Both the position numbers and the translations under genes were made by a program. A DNA stretch of 64,000 nt, taken from Rhodeus uyekii. Lineage: Eukaryota > Chordata > Actinopteri > Cypriniformes > Acheilognathidae. Positions 37,321 through 49,290 of the stretch are shown piece by piece (position 1 is the first letter of the stretch; each line of letters begins with the position of its first letter). The DNA is taken from the NCBI GenBank assembly GCA_037043235.1, contig JAWRVZ010000030.1, forward strand, positions 2,258,001 through 2,322,000, in the 5' to 3' direction. Under the pieces are notes generated by a model that saw only the letters and a program-made list of their open reading frames with translations, ran no database searches and had not been told where the DNA came from.

Positions 37321-40300
37321 ATATTATATATATGTGACTTTAAAGATCTGTGCGTATTCGTGAACACAGCACTTGCAGGCACCCCATCTAATCCATCTTC
37401 CAGGCAGCCATTAGCAGTCCATATCAGGGTAGTTTACATGTCACTTTACTGCTCCAATGCCTGTTCATTGCTATTCTGTAGCCAATGGTCTGTTTGTCCA
37501 TTCAACACCTATCTAAGGCTTCATATCTCTTCCTTTAATTACTGACTGACAGGAAGGCAATACTGAACACTTCATTATAGAAGCAGCCCAATGACCAGCT
37601 ACTACAGCCTAAGTCTCTCTGGTCAGTTCGGCATGCACTGCCTAGGTCAGCAAAGGTCAGTCCCCCTGAATTTATCAGGCTGGAGTTGACCGAGCCCAGC
37701 CAGGTCATCGTACAGCTGGGGCAGTGACCTTGACTGACCGCTTGCATCACGTATTGATCCAGTCATTTATGTCAAGGCCACGCTAATCACCAATACTAGA
37801 GTCTCTAAAGAACAGTTAAGCACTAATGGATGTGTCTGCAACTCAGACTAGGGAGAACACAGAGGGAAAAAAAAAGAGTTACAAGTTTTCTAGCTTATGA
37901 AAATGACTTAAATGTTTAAGAAGCTTAGTTTGTTGTAAAGGTGTGGTCACAATTTTGAGGGCAATAAAAGGTTTCTTAATGATGTTCTGTGATAGTTATA
38001 TGAAGCACAGACCACAACAGTCAAACCAAGCAGCTTTCTCTTCGTCAATGCAGTAAATTTGCATGACCAACTTAACCCGATGCAAAATCCTTCATCCTCG
38101 TGTGAAATTCCCAATCTCATGGATTCCTATTGAAAATTTTGCAGAGCAACGGTAAATGTAACCGCACCACAAGCCTTAAAATGAAAATGTAAATGTTTGC
38201 TCATTCTTGCATTATTTACTGACTTTCTGTCTTCTGTGGAACACAAAAGGTGAGTATTTTCAATGCAATCAGCTAATCTAGTTCATAAATCCAATCTGGA
38301 AATCAGATTTTTAGTGCACAATTGAATATATATATATATATGTGTGTGTGTTGAGGTAATGATGTTATTGATGATTACATTAAGTTTTTTAATTTTTTTA
38401 ATACATTTATTAAGTTAAACTCAGAATACAGAAAACACACCTGTAAAAATACAATACTTTAATATTAACATAGTACATTCTTAGACTGCACTTATATTAC
38501 ATATTTAAGACAGCATCCTTTTAAAATTGTGAATGCTCTATTAACTTAAATTGTGTGGAAAAGAGCAACTAGTACAATTTTCAGAATTTTCCCCCTTTAT
38601 GTTCCAGTCACACAGGTTTAGTAAAGGTTTAGCATGCGGTTGAGTAAATAATGATCAAGTTTTTAAGTACAACCATATGTCAGATATTAAAATTAAAAAC
38701 TAAAATCTAATGTCCAAACAAAATCCAGGAAATTGCATCCCCTTGAAACTAGTTTATTTAAAGGGACGCAGCAGTTATCAGCACCTGAACAAATCGGTGT
38801 TAAACACTCTCAAGTAGCTGTCAGCTTCTGTGTAGACCTGGCTTCAAAAGTGTGCTTCTGAGAAACTTTCACTACACATGTGTGTGTATTTGTGCAACCA
38901 AACTTGTGTAAAACCCGTTTCCCTGTGTGTTAGCATAGCACAGCGCCAGCTGCTCTTCAGATCTTTTCCTCACTCTGCATTGCCCGCATTAAATGACAAT
39001 AAAGGTCGGGAATCTGCAGAGCAGGAGAGACGAGCATCCATTTCAACCCTTCTTGCTTTATTACGCTTTGTTCCGTTTAATCAAAAAAGTGATGCATACA
39101 GATAACCCCTTTTTTAAAAGACCTGATAAACAGAAACGATTGCATCTCTGAATAATAGATGATACCCTGGCTTCATACAGACACGTATATAACGGGAAAA
39201 TAATTGAAGACAACAATGTCCTTATAAGAGACCCACTTGAGCAATGCTGATTCAGAAAGCTTCCTGACTTCAAACGCTCTGTCATAAAGTATGGATAATC
39301 CCTTAAGAAAGGCGTGTGTCTGTTTACAATCTTCTTCTAATTAAGGCTAAAGTACAGGGCGATCTTTGTTCAAACTGAAGCGTGTTGGTTGGATTTTGGC
39401 AGAAAACTGCACCATTGGAAAATTGTGTTTGTGGGGGGTTTACTAAGTAACGCAGTAAACAATAACAACCTAATATGATGTCTGAATAAATATTCTTCCA
39501 TCTGTCTACATATGACACGCTTAGACAGGAAAACAGGTTCTCAAAACAACAAATTAACCAAGTCTTTTTCCTTTTTTGTTTTATTTTAAAACAATAAACC
39601 CAGTACTCCCAGTGGTCCACCTGATTCCAAGAGTATCGCAGATACTGCATCAAAATCAAGTTTTGACCTCAATTTGTTTTGACTTCCCTCAAAAGCTGGG
39701 CACTTTCTTATCTTTGTTGTGTGTGAATTTAAAACGGTTATGGAACAAATCAATCAGAGCAACAAAGAGCAAAAAAGCCCCGAAATAAGCCCCGGAAGGA
39801 AAATGGAACAAATACTTTTGGACACATCCCTCATGATATTCCCTTTAAAGGACATGTCACATGTCAGTGGTTGGATTTCAACAACAGTTTAGAGAGATTC
39901 CGTCTGACCCACGTGATGTTTTGTTTGAGGGTGCTTGAGAGTGTAAACTACATGGATAACTGATCACTTGGAAATATCAATGGCACCCTGTTAATGTGTA
40001 AAAGAAAACAATCGACGTGTTATCAGGATTCTAGACGCTTAGAATAGTCAACAGTCAGACATATGTATTTAGACTTACATTTACTAAATTTAGTTACACC
40101 CTTACTTCCAAAAATTACTTTCATTAATGTTCTCCAAATGAAGGATCATGAACAACCTACAAGTTCTCAACTGGTTTTTACTTCCGTTCATTTGTAACTT
40201 GATATTAGGTTGATATTAAGATGGATTGGGTATGTGACATCCTCAAAAAGTATAAACAAAGCAATAAAATACTAAATAAGATCAATAAAAAAAGACAGGT

Positions 40301-41122
40301 ATTTGACCATTTGATGTAAAAAAGTAATAATCTGGATCCTGAAATAAAACCAGTTTGAAGCCACAGGTCTAATATTGCTTGAGTATATTTTTCGTAACCT
40401 TTTTTGTGAGAAAACCCACATCCCTTTTTATCATCTTTTTGGTTCACCATGAAGCCCATCAAAAACACATTTAAAAACAGTTCTTGGTTGGTTTGAAAGG
40501 CAGATAAAGGCTTAAGATAAGGAATTAAGAGTGAGATTATTGGTGAAGTTTGTGAGACAGTGGTCCATGTGTCTGTGTGGGGGAGATTTGAGGATTAAAA
40601 TAAGCTGACCCTTCATATTTAGTGCCATGTGTGAGAGATTAATCTAACTAGCCCAGATCACATTAGACCTTATCATTGTGCAGAAGATCTCACTGTCGGT
40701 CGGAGCACAACCCATCCCCTGCTGTTGGATTAGTGACTGAGAGACGTGCATGTGTGTGTGTGTGCATGCTGACCAAGCTTTAACTGACAAAGGATCACAC
40801 CTATACTGAAGCAGGGGAGGACCTCAAACACTTAATTAACACTTTGAGACATGCAATCCAGACAACCTGTGCTGAATGCCGATCTCTCAGCTCTGCTTCA
40901 TTGGTCTGTTCTAGCCCTCATGCCCATGCCAAAGCAAAAAGAGGCAATTCATCATTGTTCATCAAGCCATGACGGTGACTAAAATTCCTCACCTGTCACC
41001 TTCTTCCAGCCTTTGTTCGTTTCAACATGTCAGACTCAACCCATCAAAATCTAGCACTGACCGAAAAGCCATGGATCTACCACCTCCATTGGGAGCACAG
41101 GGTAATCTGATACACTTAGTAG
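37321..41122. other. Non-coding DNA
   Basis: No gene recognised. The segment 37540-37860 is unique and complex (possible conserved element). Elsewhere AT-rich sequence with a TA/TG tract at 38328-38352. The largest frame (111 codons, 39324-39659, minus) has no domain. Confidence 0.5.
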
Positions 41123-42173
41123 CCATTTTCACTTGGTATTAAAGATGCGTTTTGGTCGATCGGATCACAAGCGGGCAACGCTAAATACAGGTGCAAACAG
41201 GGGCTAAAATTCATTGAGTTTGTCCACTTTCGACTATATCCAGAGGTAGTCAAAAACGCATTAGAGCGGATTGCTTTCATGAGGTCAAATGTTTTTGAGC
41301 ACGCACAAAAGACCCCCTTACTCTCCATCTACTGACCTAATGCAGATTATGGGAAGTGCACTAGCCACACGGGATTAAAACTATGTCGGCTATAGACCCA
41401 AGTTTAGTTGGACAACATATAAAACCATACTGTTACGTAGCAAGGAACAGGACGTGTGAGAATCACGACGAGAAGAGCAGGGTTCAAACTGAAAATCACT
41501 ATAATAATAATAAATGAAAACAAAACACTTTAAATACAAAATGAAAAGACGCACACATGTGCATTAACTGAACTAAAACAAACCTCTAAGGGACCTCGGG
41601 AGCCAGGACATCCACTCGAGACAAGACATTAGTAGCTTCAACAACCGACAAACACAAGGGAATGACAAACACCTGGGTGGACTAACGATGTAAGTGATCA
41701 CACGACAGGTGCAGGCAGTGAAACAATGACCTTACAGACAGGAAGTGCACAGATGACACGACTAACAGGAATTTTTTCCAAGACCTCACCAACAGGGCAT
41801 GACAAAGAAGACCCGACAGACAGGAACACTGTCTGTCACACTGTCTGAAGTGTTACACATACCAAGCACAATGTTCTCTTACCTAATTCCTAATTTCTAA
41901 CACAGTAACACTATCACAGCAGAAATGAAAGCTGCTGTTTCTCTGTCTTCTCTGGTGCGTTCATATGTAAATTGCGTGAACTTATTTCATCCATTAGATA
42001 GAAAGACCTGAAAAAAAAACATTTAACCGCCCGTTGACCCTCCCCTTGAAGAAATCAGGACAGAAGTGGTTGAAAGTGGAGAAAAGAGACCAGGTGTAAA
42101 CGGGTCCGTGTCTCACTCATCATCTTGAGAGCCAATTGACCAAAACAAATCTTAATACCAGGTGTAAACAGGG
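41123..42173. mobile_element. Long-TIR MITE interrupted by a solo LTR
   Basis: The left end (CACTTGGTATTAAAGATGCG, from about 41123) and right end (CTTAATACCAGGTGTAAACAGG, to about 42173) are inverted. The inverted similarity continues inward (GTCCACTTTCGACTATATCC at the left against GTGGTTGAAAGTGGAG at the right), so the TIRs exceed 100 bp. A 427-bp LTR (41431-41857) lies inside. Without it the element is about 0.62 kb. No coding sequence. The exact outer limits and target duplication are unclear. Confidence 0.6.
41431..41857 (-). mobile_element. Solo LTR of a retrotransposon (Gypsy-like?) with 5-bp target duplication
   Basis: The unit starts TGTTACGTAG and ends GAAGTGTTACA (TG...CA ends, on either strand). 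It is flanked on both sides by the pentamer CATAC (41426-41430 and 41858-41862), a perfect 5-bp target duplication. No internal retroviral-type genes flank it, so it is a solo LTR left by recombination. On the minus strand it ends ...TCCTTGCTACGTAACA, resembling fish LTR ends seen in Gypsy-type elements; orientation and family are inferred. It interrupts the MITE at 41123-42173. Confidence 0.75.
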
Positions 42174-43410
42174 CGATGCGGAGATATCGGCGCGGAAACA
42201 TTGACAACAGATTTGATAAGGGACACTTTCCTGTGGCTACAACAGTTTTGCATCGAATCATATTAACGGCCGACAATTCCAGGACTGTCTTTGAAGTTGG
42301 GAGGCAATTTCGAGCCTTGTGGATTACAGAGCATAAAGCAGGGTTTATTTTTACAACCTCCATTATTTCAAATTGTAAATATTCAAATCCTAGAATAAAA
42401 CCCCTGGCTAAGTGAAGACAATCTGCAAAAAACAACATAGCACACCTCAAATAGCCTACATTGAAAACGAAATTATTATGAAGATTAACGACAATTCTAT
42501 GTGGAGATGTGTGTGTGAGTGTGTGCGGACACCGCTGAAGCAAGCTGGATAGTTTTCTTTGTGTGTTTCGATTCGTTGTTGTCTTTATTTGTTTGAGTGT
42601 TTTGACATTATTTTGCATGCGCTGCTCTTGGCTGGAATTAATATTTTGGTGGGCTTGAATATTAATCTGGCATCAGAGCTGGGATTAGAGCACTATTGTT
42701 CCTTTATAGCTGAGCCCCCATAGCGAGATGACAAACACAAAGACAATCTTCCCTGCTCTGCCCTGCATCTACAGATAACAGTCAGACCCTTCTCTCTCGA
42801 TCCTTCTCTTCCCCTCTCTCACTTTGGCAGAGGAAGGGTGGCGGAACTTTCCATGGTAAATTTGCACGGCAATTGTGCCCTTAAACCACGCTGCTTCCCC
42901 CAGCTTATACTGTGCATTTTACAGAGTTTATCAAAGAATACAATGGGGTTATGCTTGAACCATTCTTCTCCGGGCTAGAACAGTAATTTAAATGCGCCAG
43001 TGCTACTGACGGCAGCCAAAGTGGCGCTTCGGAAAGGGGAAAGCGTCACAGAAACGTGCCACATTACGACATTGACCTTTCCCATTCGTAGAGTCTACAA
43101 ACAGCTGTGAACCTCCTTCCTCTGGGTTCTTTGTACATCAGACGGCTGGACCGGTACAATAAAATATTCTTGCTCTCTGCGTCTCACTTTTTCTCTCTCG
43201 TGTGCTTCCCAGACAAACAGAAAAGCACGAACACATGTATTCGATCTTGCGCAAAAACTCTGAACGGGAATGAATACACGTGCAAAACAGACTCTAAAAA
43301 CAAACTGCTTCTTTCCACAGACTCTACTGCACACAGTCATACACCGATGGCGCCAAAAGTGTTGAATTTGATATTTTTAGAACTTACATCGCTTTTCTCT
43401 CGTTAATAGC
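42174..43410. other. Non-coding DNA
   Basis: A 187-codon minus-strand frame (42055-42618) partly overlaps the MITE end and shows no domain. Unique sequence around 42.65-43.1 kb is moderately complex and could be conserved. No gene recognised. Confidence 0.5.
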
Positions 43411-43562
43411 TTTCCTGTAGCTCAATCAGTAGAGCATTGGTGCTTGCAACACCAAGGTCATGGGTTCGATCCAAAGGAAAGCAAGAACTGATTCAATGTG
43501 TTTCTTGAATGCAACGTAAGTCGCTTGGGATAAAAGCGTCTGCAAAATGCATAAATGTAAAA
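43411..43562 (+). mobile_element. tRNA-derived SINE, copy 2
   Basis: Starts TTTCCTGTAGCTCAATCAGT with A-box region and B-box GGTTCGATCC, and ends GGGATAAAAGCGTCTGC followed by ATAAATGTAAA. Nearly complete copy of the family at 6383. Confidence 0.88.
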
Positions 43563-43674
43563 TTGGCATAACAAGTTAGATATTTCGTTCTCCGCCACTT
43601 TTCGTTAATGACAGCAGTACTCGAGCTGCATGAAATCCATGAGATTTTATTGACTTGATGATCAGGGGTCTCAT

Positions 43675-43949
43675 TTATAAAGCGTGCGTACGCACAAAAC
43701 GGGGCTGGAAACGTACGTACACCAGTTTCCACACAAAGGTTGTGATCTATAAAAAACAAACTTGGATGGGAAAATGTGCGGACCTTGAAGCAAACTTTGA
43801 GCTGTGCGATCGCACATTCTGAAGACAAAGGGAATTGGCGACACAGATGGTTACATTTTTCTTATTTTTTGGCGTATGCCATTTTTGACTTTTAGGCATA
43901 CGCAAACTTTTAGTAGGGATCCTACGCACAGTTTTATAAATGAGACCCC
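43675..43949. mobile_element. Palindromic MITE with GGGGTCTCATTTATAAA ends
   Basis: 275 bp bounded by GGGGTCTCATTTATAAA and TTTATAAATGAGACCCC, a perfect 17-bp inverted repeat. Further inward, GCGTGCGTACGCA pairs partly with CCTACGCAC and the GTATGCC/GGCATACGC words. A target duplication is not clear. No coding capacity. Confidence 0.7.
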
Positions 43950-45020
43950 AGGTGCTCCACCATAGTTTTGAAATCAGTTCAGTTTTAAATTATTTATTTT
44001 AACAGAAAGAAAGATTAGACCCCACTTTACCTACATGAAATCGCTTCAATTTTTTTTCAAATACTTACTTTTGCGTACAGAAAATGACATGGGAGTAAAT
44101 GTAGCTGACAGACATTTGATTTAAACTCTCTTAAATAACAAGAATCTATTCTTATGCCACATATGATAACAAAACGGGTCGCTTTCCATCTTTGCCCGTG
44201 TTAAGGCCCATGCAGCACTTTCTCAAGTTGGATGTCAGAGAACCGCTCAGCCCATTGGATGATCATAGACGTTCTGTCAGGGAATTGTCAATTCAAATGG
44301 GAACACTACGTGTCTTTAGTTCTGATGCACGTCTACATGTGTGACCTAGAGGCACTGTGCTACTTGAGCATTAGCACGCTCTTGTCAGAAACAGCACGAG
44401 GGGTGGAGAGAGATGGGAAAGGAGGTGGAGAAAAATCGAGAGAAATCAATGAGAAGGCAAGAGAAATATTTAACTGAAAACCGAAAACATGAGGCATCAA
44501 ACATCATCATATGATCATAAAATAAAAAGAGCCACAGCCTGCTGGTTAGCGCATGTGCTTCAGATGTGTACTCATGAGCAAAGGTTAAATAAATGGTGGC
44601 GACAAAAGCAACGAGAGCAATACCGCACACGCCTGTGAAGTAGAAGTCAAAATGAGAAATTAAAATGAGTGACGCATGGCTAATCAATAAAATGGGTGTT
44701 TATGCATCAATCCGACTAGATCCTGCCAGATTGGAAGGGGTTAATGGGCAATCAATAACGGAGGGATACATTCATGAATGAACTGAATAACGCACAGAGA
44801 GAAGGGAAAAGAGTGAGTGTATATAAGGGGAGGGAGGAGAGGATAGGGCACATGTCTTCTGTGATAGTTACAGACTTCCCAGATGTTATCTGTCGCTCAA
44901 GAGAAGACTCCTGGTGACCAGATGTATATGTGACGAACATGCATATTCCCACACTGCATTGTTCAAGTGTGAAAATATCCATCATGCACACACACATTCT
45001 TGTTTCCCTCTAACAACAAT
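43950..45020. other. Non-coding DNA
   Basis: Nothing recognisable apart from a weakly tRNA-like stretch at about 44535-44590 (see rejected items). Confidence 0.5.
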
Positions 45021-45100
45021 CAAAGCTTGGTTCTACCATGGAATACAACTATTTAAAAGACAATTGTGACTTTTTATCTTACGATTCCGACTATTTTCCC
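45021..45100. repeat. Fragment of the hairpin-rich AT repeat
   Basis: AAGCTTGGTTCTACCATGGAAT...CAATTGTGACTTTTTATC matches the start of the units at 35851, 36379 and 36935, minus their downstream part. Confidence 0.65.
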
Positions 45101-46815
45101 GAGTTCTAAAGACAAATCAATTGCCTTTTATTTGTTAATAATGCATGCTACAAATAAATTGATTCTGATTAAATGCATGTATCATATTTCTAGTCTTTTA
45201 TATAATAAATACACAAACCAAATGAACCTACAACAAAGCCTGAAGCTCAGATTTGGAAAAGTTTCAAGCAAAGCCAAGTGTAACTTTACAATTTGCTTGA
45301 AAAGTGCAAACCTTCATGGTCTCCGCTTATGTCTATTCATTAACTGCTTAATCACTATGACAGCTGTTTATAGCATCTCCGCTAAGAGGCAGGAAATTAT
45401 CAATTTATTTATTTACTGGTAACAAAGACCTTCCGCATCATGTAAAAATAAATAAACACGAGGATGATAAGGCCGGAAGAAACACAATGCCTTTAATTTG
45501 TGCAAAGCTACTTTGAGTTGATTTTTTTTTCTTCACCAAAACTAGCTAAGTGGATTGAGAAAAAGAGTTAACCACTTTTATCATTTGCCGAAGTGACGAA
45601 TCTGCTTTTCCTTTGTATTTCCCCTTAAATGCATGTTCTGTTTCTCTCTGATAAGTTATGTTGTCTAAAAACATCCATGCTTCTCCAGCGCTTTGTTCGT
45701 CGGAGGAACTTCATACCCAGGGATTTACTAAACACAATTCATCAAAGTGGAACAGCAGTGTTTTTCTCCCTGCTTTCCTAATCCCTTTTTGCCGCAGATG
45801 AGAGATTTGCTGTTCAGACTCATTAAGATTAGAAACGTTTTTTTGCCAGAGTTATTTAAGAATGCAAAGTTCCCGCTGAAGACCGCACAGAGTTCACTGA
45901 GAAGGGAAATCTCATGGAGATGCTGTGTTCTTTCATAACGTGACCATTGCAGTTCACATTTCCACGCTCTGTGTCATGGACTGAGTGCCTGCAAGTGAAA
46001 CGGCTTTCCCAAACACTGAACTCATTAAGACAGAAAGCAAATTATCCATGTGTTTGACAGCGGAGTTGAATTACAAAGTTCAAGGCAAACAATGGGTGAA
46101 TCAACATTTCAAGAAACAGCTCAAATTGTGATAATTGAAACAGCCACAGAGCATGTATCATATGTACGGTTGGCGGCGGGGGGAAAAGGGTGCAGCGTGT
46201 ATTTGTTTTGGCGGCTTGAGTGTCAGAGTTTTGGCTGGGAGAGCTTGTGTTTTGTTTAGGAATGTTGGGTTCTTTGAGAGAGCTGCAGTAGTGGTTTGGC
46301 GTAGGAGGCCAAAGTCCTATGACTAAAGAAGCAGAGAGCAGACCAAAATCTCTCTTCCTGCTGTAATAATCCTCAAAACACGTGTTATATTTATTCATTT
46401 ATACATATACATTTTCCATGATATGAAAAGTTGTTTTCAATCTAAGTAGTCAATGCTCTTTATACAGGCTGAGAGGTTTTGTTTGGAACTAAATTGGCAT
46501 GATGGTAATATTTTGATCCAAAGAATGCTGGTTTTAGGAAAATAGATATGCAATAAAAACAGTCTGAAGGGCCGTTCACACAAGACATGTCAGCGCATTC
46601 CGTCAGCACTATTTGTTGGCCTAAGTAAATATCCACTAGATTAACGCCACATCTCACCTATGAAGTGAGCACATCTCACAGCTTTGCTTTAAAGGGACAT
46701 GTCAAGTTAAGGCGGTGCATTGGTGTTAGATTCAAAACAATTGATAAGCATATGAATTTTTACACTAAGATAAACAAACTGTTAGTGGAATATAACCTCT
46801 AAGAATATAACTTAT
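45101..46815. other. Non-coding DNA
   Basis: No gene recognised. At 46568, GGGCCGTTCACACAAGACAT resembles the terminal sequence of a common fish TIR element, but no opposite end is visible before the minisatellite. Confidence 0.45.
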
Positions 46816-47698
46816 AAGCTCAAACGTGATGCGTAACACGAGAATGAACCTCATTGGCTCTTGCTGAAGCTCAAACGTGATGCGTAACATGAGAATGAAC
46901 CACATTGGCTCTTGCTGAAGCTCAAACGTGATGCGTAACATGAGAATGAACCACATTGGCTCTTGCTGAAGCTCAAACGTGATGCGTAACATGAGAATGA
47001 ACCACATTGGCTCTTGCTGAAGCTCAAACGTGATGCGTAACACGAGAATGAACCTCATTGGCTCTTGCTGAAGCTCAAACGTGATGCGTAACACGAGAAT
47101 GAACCTCATTGGCTCTTCCTGAAGCTCAAACGTGATGCGTAACACGAGAATGAACCTCATTGGCTCTTGCTGAAGCTCAAACGTGATGCGTAACATGAGA
47201 ATGAACCTCATTGGCTCTTGCTGAAGCTCAAACGTGATGCGTAACATGAGAATGAACCACATTGGCTCTTGCTGAAGCTCAAACGTGATGCGTAACACGA
47301 GAATGAACCTCATTGGCTCTTGCTGAAGCTCAAACGTGATGCGTAACACGAGAATGAACCTCATTGGCTCTTCCTGAAGCTCAAACGTGATGCGTAACAC
47401 GAGAATGAACCTCATTGGCTCTTGCTGAAGCTCAAACGTGATGCGTAACACGAGAATGAACCTCATTGGCTCTTCCTGAAGCTCAAACGTGATGCGTAAC
47501 ACCAGAATGAACCTCATTGGCTCTCGCTGAAGCTCAAACGTGATGCGTAACACGAGAATGAACCTCATTGGTTCTCGCTGAAGCTCAAGCATGATGCGTA
47601 ACACCAGAATGAACCTCATTGGCTCTTCCTGAAGCTCAAACGTGATGCGTAACACGAGAATGAACCTCATTGGCTCTTGCTGAAGCTCAAGCATGATG
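46816..47698. repeat. 51-bp minisatellite, 17 full units plus 16 bp
   Basis: Units begin AAGCTCAAACGTGATGCGTAA every 51 bp (46816, 46867 ... 47632), with a partial last unit at 47683. They differ at a few positions: CACG/CATG/CACC, CCTC/CCAC, TTGCTG/TTCCTG/TCGCTG. Units 4-7 and 9-12 carry the same variant series, showing a 5-unit (255-bp) higher-order duplication. Because 51 is divisible by 3, the minus strand is open for 313 codons as a 17-residue repeat (QEEPMRFILVLRITFEL type). Thirteen of 17 units contain AGCCAATGAG on the minus strand, a full NF-Y consensus. Confidence 0.95.
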
Positions 47699-49218
47699 AC
47701 TTGCACGTCAACTGAACCTGCTTGAGCTTTTGTTTAGCACAACTGATGTGTGAGTTAATGAATGTTTCTATGTGAATAAAAGCCTAAATTCAATATGTTC
47801 ATCATATAAAGCGATTGTGTCTCACCAGAAAAATGTCTTTATGAAAAAATCTCTTGAAAAGTAGTAGTTGCGTAGCTGTCAATGGAGGGAGAGAAAGCTC
47901 TCAGATTCATTTGTGTTCTGCAAATGAGCAACTTATTTCTCATTTATAATTAATAGTACATTTCATTTTTGTGAACTAAGTATGTCTTAGTTTTAAATGT
48001 ATCTACTACAAAACATTTATTAAGACAGAAAGAAGTTGTGGTTCTGGGCCATTTACCATAGTAATAGAATTGGCATGGACGCTTGGCATGTGGGCATTGG
48101 GGGGCTTGTGGTCTATTAGCATGTGAGCGGGGGCAGGTTTTTAAGAGGGGGTGGATTTCAGGGGGAGCAGTAGTTGTTTGGCCACTCTTACGCTGCAGAG
48201 GGATTTATACACCGTTGCTGTATGGAACACACAGCTTCAGTCTCGGCAGCTTTCCCAAACTTTCCAACTCCAAGTGTCGCAATCTGGTTCCATTTTACAG
48301 CTGGCCTTGAGATTGTAACAGAGCCCCTTTCTCCCCCTCCCAAACCACATATTTAATCCCTTCGCTTATGTCAAACTTAATTACGGGACCTTGTACGAAG
48401 AAATAACAAGTGTGCCTTGTAGGAGAGGGAGCGAGGGGGTTTCGTGAGGAAGAGAGAAAAATGGGGATATGCAGAAAAAAAATTAAGGGCTAAAGGGAAG
48501 GACTGAAAATCTATCAAGACATAAAACGGAGGGTAGTAGTTAACAGAAAGGAAGAAAAAAGCAGACATGCGGTGGATTTGTTACAAAAACTCTGTTTAAT
48601 ACCAGACAGTACAGCCAAAAGAGCTGAAAAAAAGCGAATAACCCAGTTTTGCTTTTCATATTATCTGGGATATCATTTATAAATAAAGTTCACATTTTGA
48701 AAAGACTGACATATTTCACTAAAGCATAAAAAGACAAGAAAAGCACAATTGCCTGTATTCAGTAAAAGAAAATCTCATGGTTCTGTAACAAATAATTTAT
48801 GGTTTCATTTATATCTCCACTGTATATTTCAGAAAATTCTTAAGTATTTAATTTACATAATAACAAATCGAAATGATCATAAAGTAATAATGATATAAAT
48901 CAATAATATTTAAATACAACTTAAGTTATTTAATTACTTATAATAAATGAGACATGTTGGGTGAACAGTTGATTTAACTTAAAGAAAGACGACTTATGTT
49001 TTCTCTTCCTCAATTTTGTTATTTTTGTTTGTAATTACATTTTTCCCTGTAACTATATATGTCTTTGAATTACAATTCGAATAGGACTTTTCTCTCATTA
49101 CAATTTAATGTTTGTGAGTTGTGGCCATTTTACATTCTAAATCATGAACTGAAAAGGAGCCATTTCTTAAATCCCACATTTTGCCCGACCCGAACACAGT
49201 AACATAACCTCTTGCATA
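47699..49218. other. Non-coding DNA
   Basis: No gene recognised; AT-rich after 48.6 kb. A moderately complex unique segment lies at 48.05-48.45 kb. Confidence 0.5.
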
Positions 49219-49290
49219 AGTCAAGTCAAGTCAAGTCACCTTTATTTATATAGCGCTTTTTACAATGTAGATTGTTTCAAAGCAGCTTTA
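49219..49290 (-). mobile_element. Truncated L2-type LINE, 3' tail only
   Basis: The stretch (TCAAG)n-TCACCTTTATTTATATAGCGC...AAAGCAGCTTTA is the reverse complement of the tail of the L2 element at 60405-60473, including its pentameric repeat. Only about 70 bp remain, as expected for 5' truncation during target-primed reverse transcription. Confidence 0.85.

Noticed and set aside
42055..42618. 187-codon minus-strand frame
   Set aside because: Overlaps the end of a TIR element and shows no domain or repeat of codon-like character.
44535..44600. tRNA-like stretch GGTTAGCGCATGTGCTTC
   Set aside because: Only a partial A-box-like word; no B-box GGTTCGA follows at the proper distance, and no other copy was seen.
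46568..46740. DNA transposon beginning GGGCCGTTCACAC
   Set aside because: Resembles a TIR end but the opposite end could not be found, so it is not called as an element.
46816..47698. CRISPR-like array
   Set aside because: Repeats are contiguous with no unique spacers, and the surroundings are vertebrate-like; it is a minisatellite.
46765..47706. 313-codon minus-strand frame as a protein gene
   Set aside because: The repeat unit length (51 bp) keeps any frame open. No non-repeat domain, no signal or splice evidence, and variants do not look codon-aware by eye.
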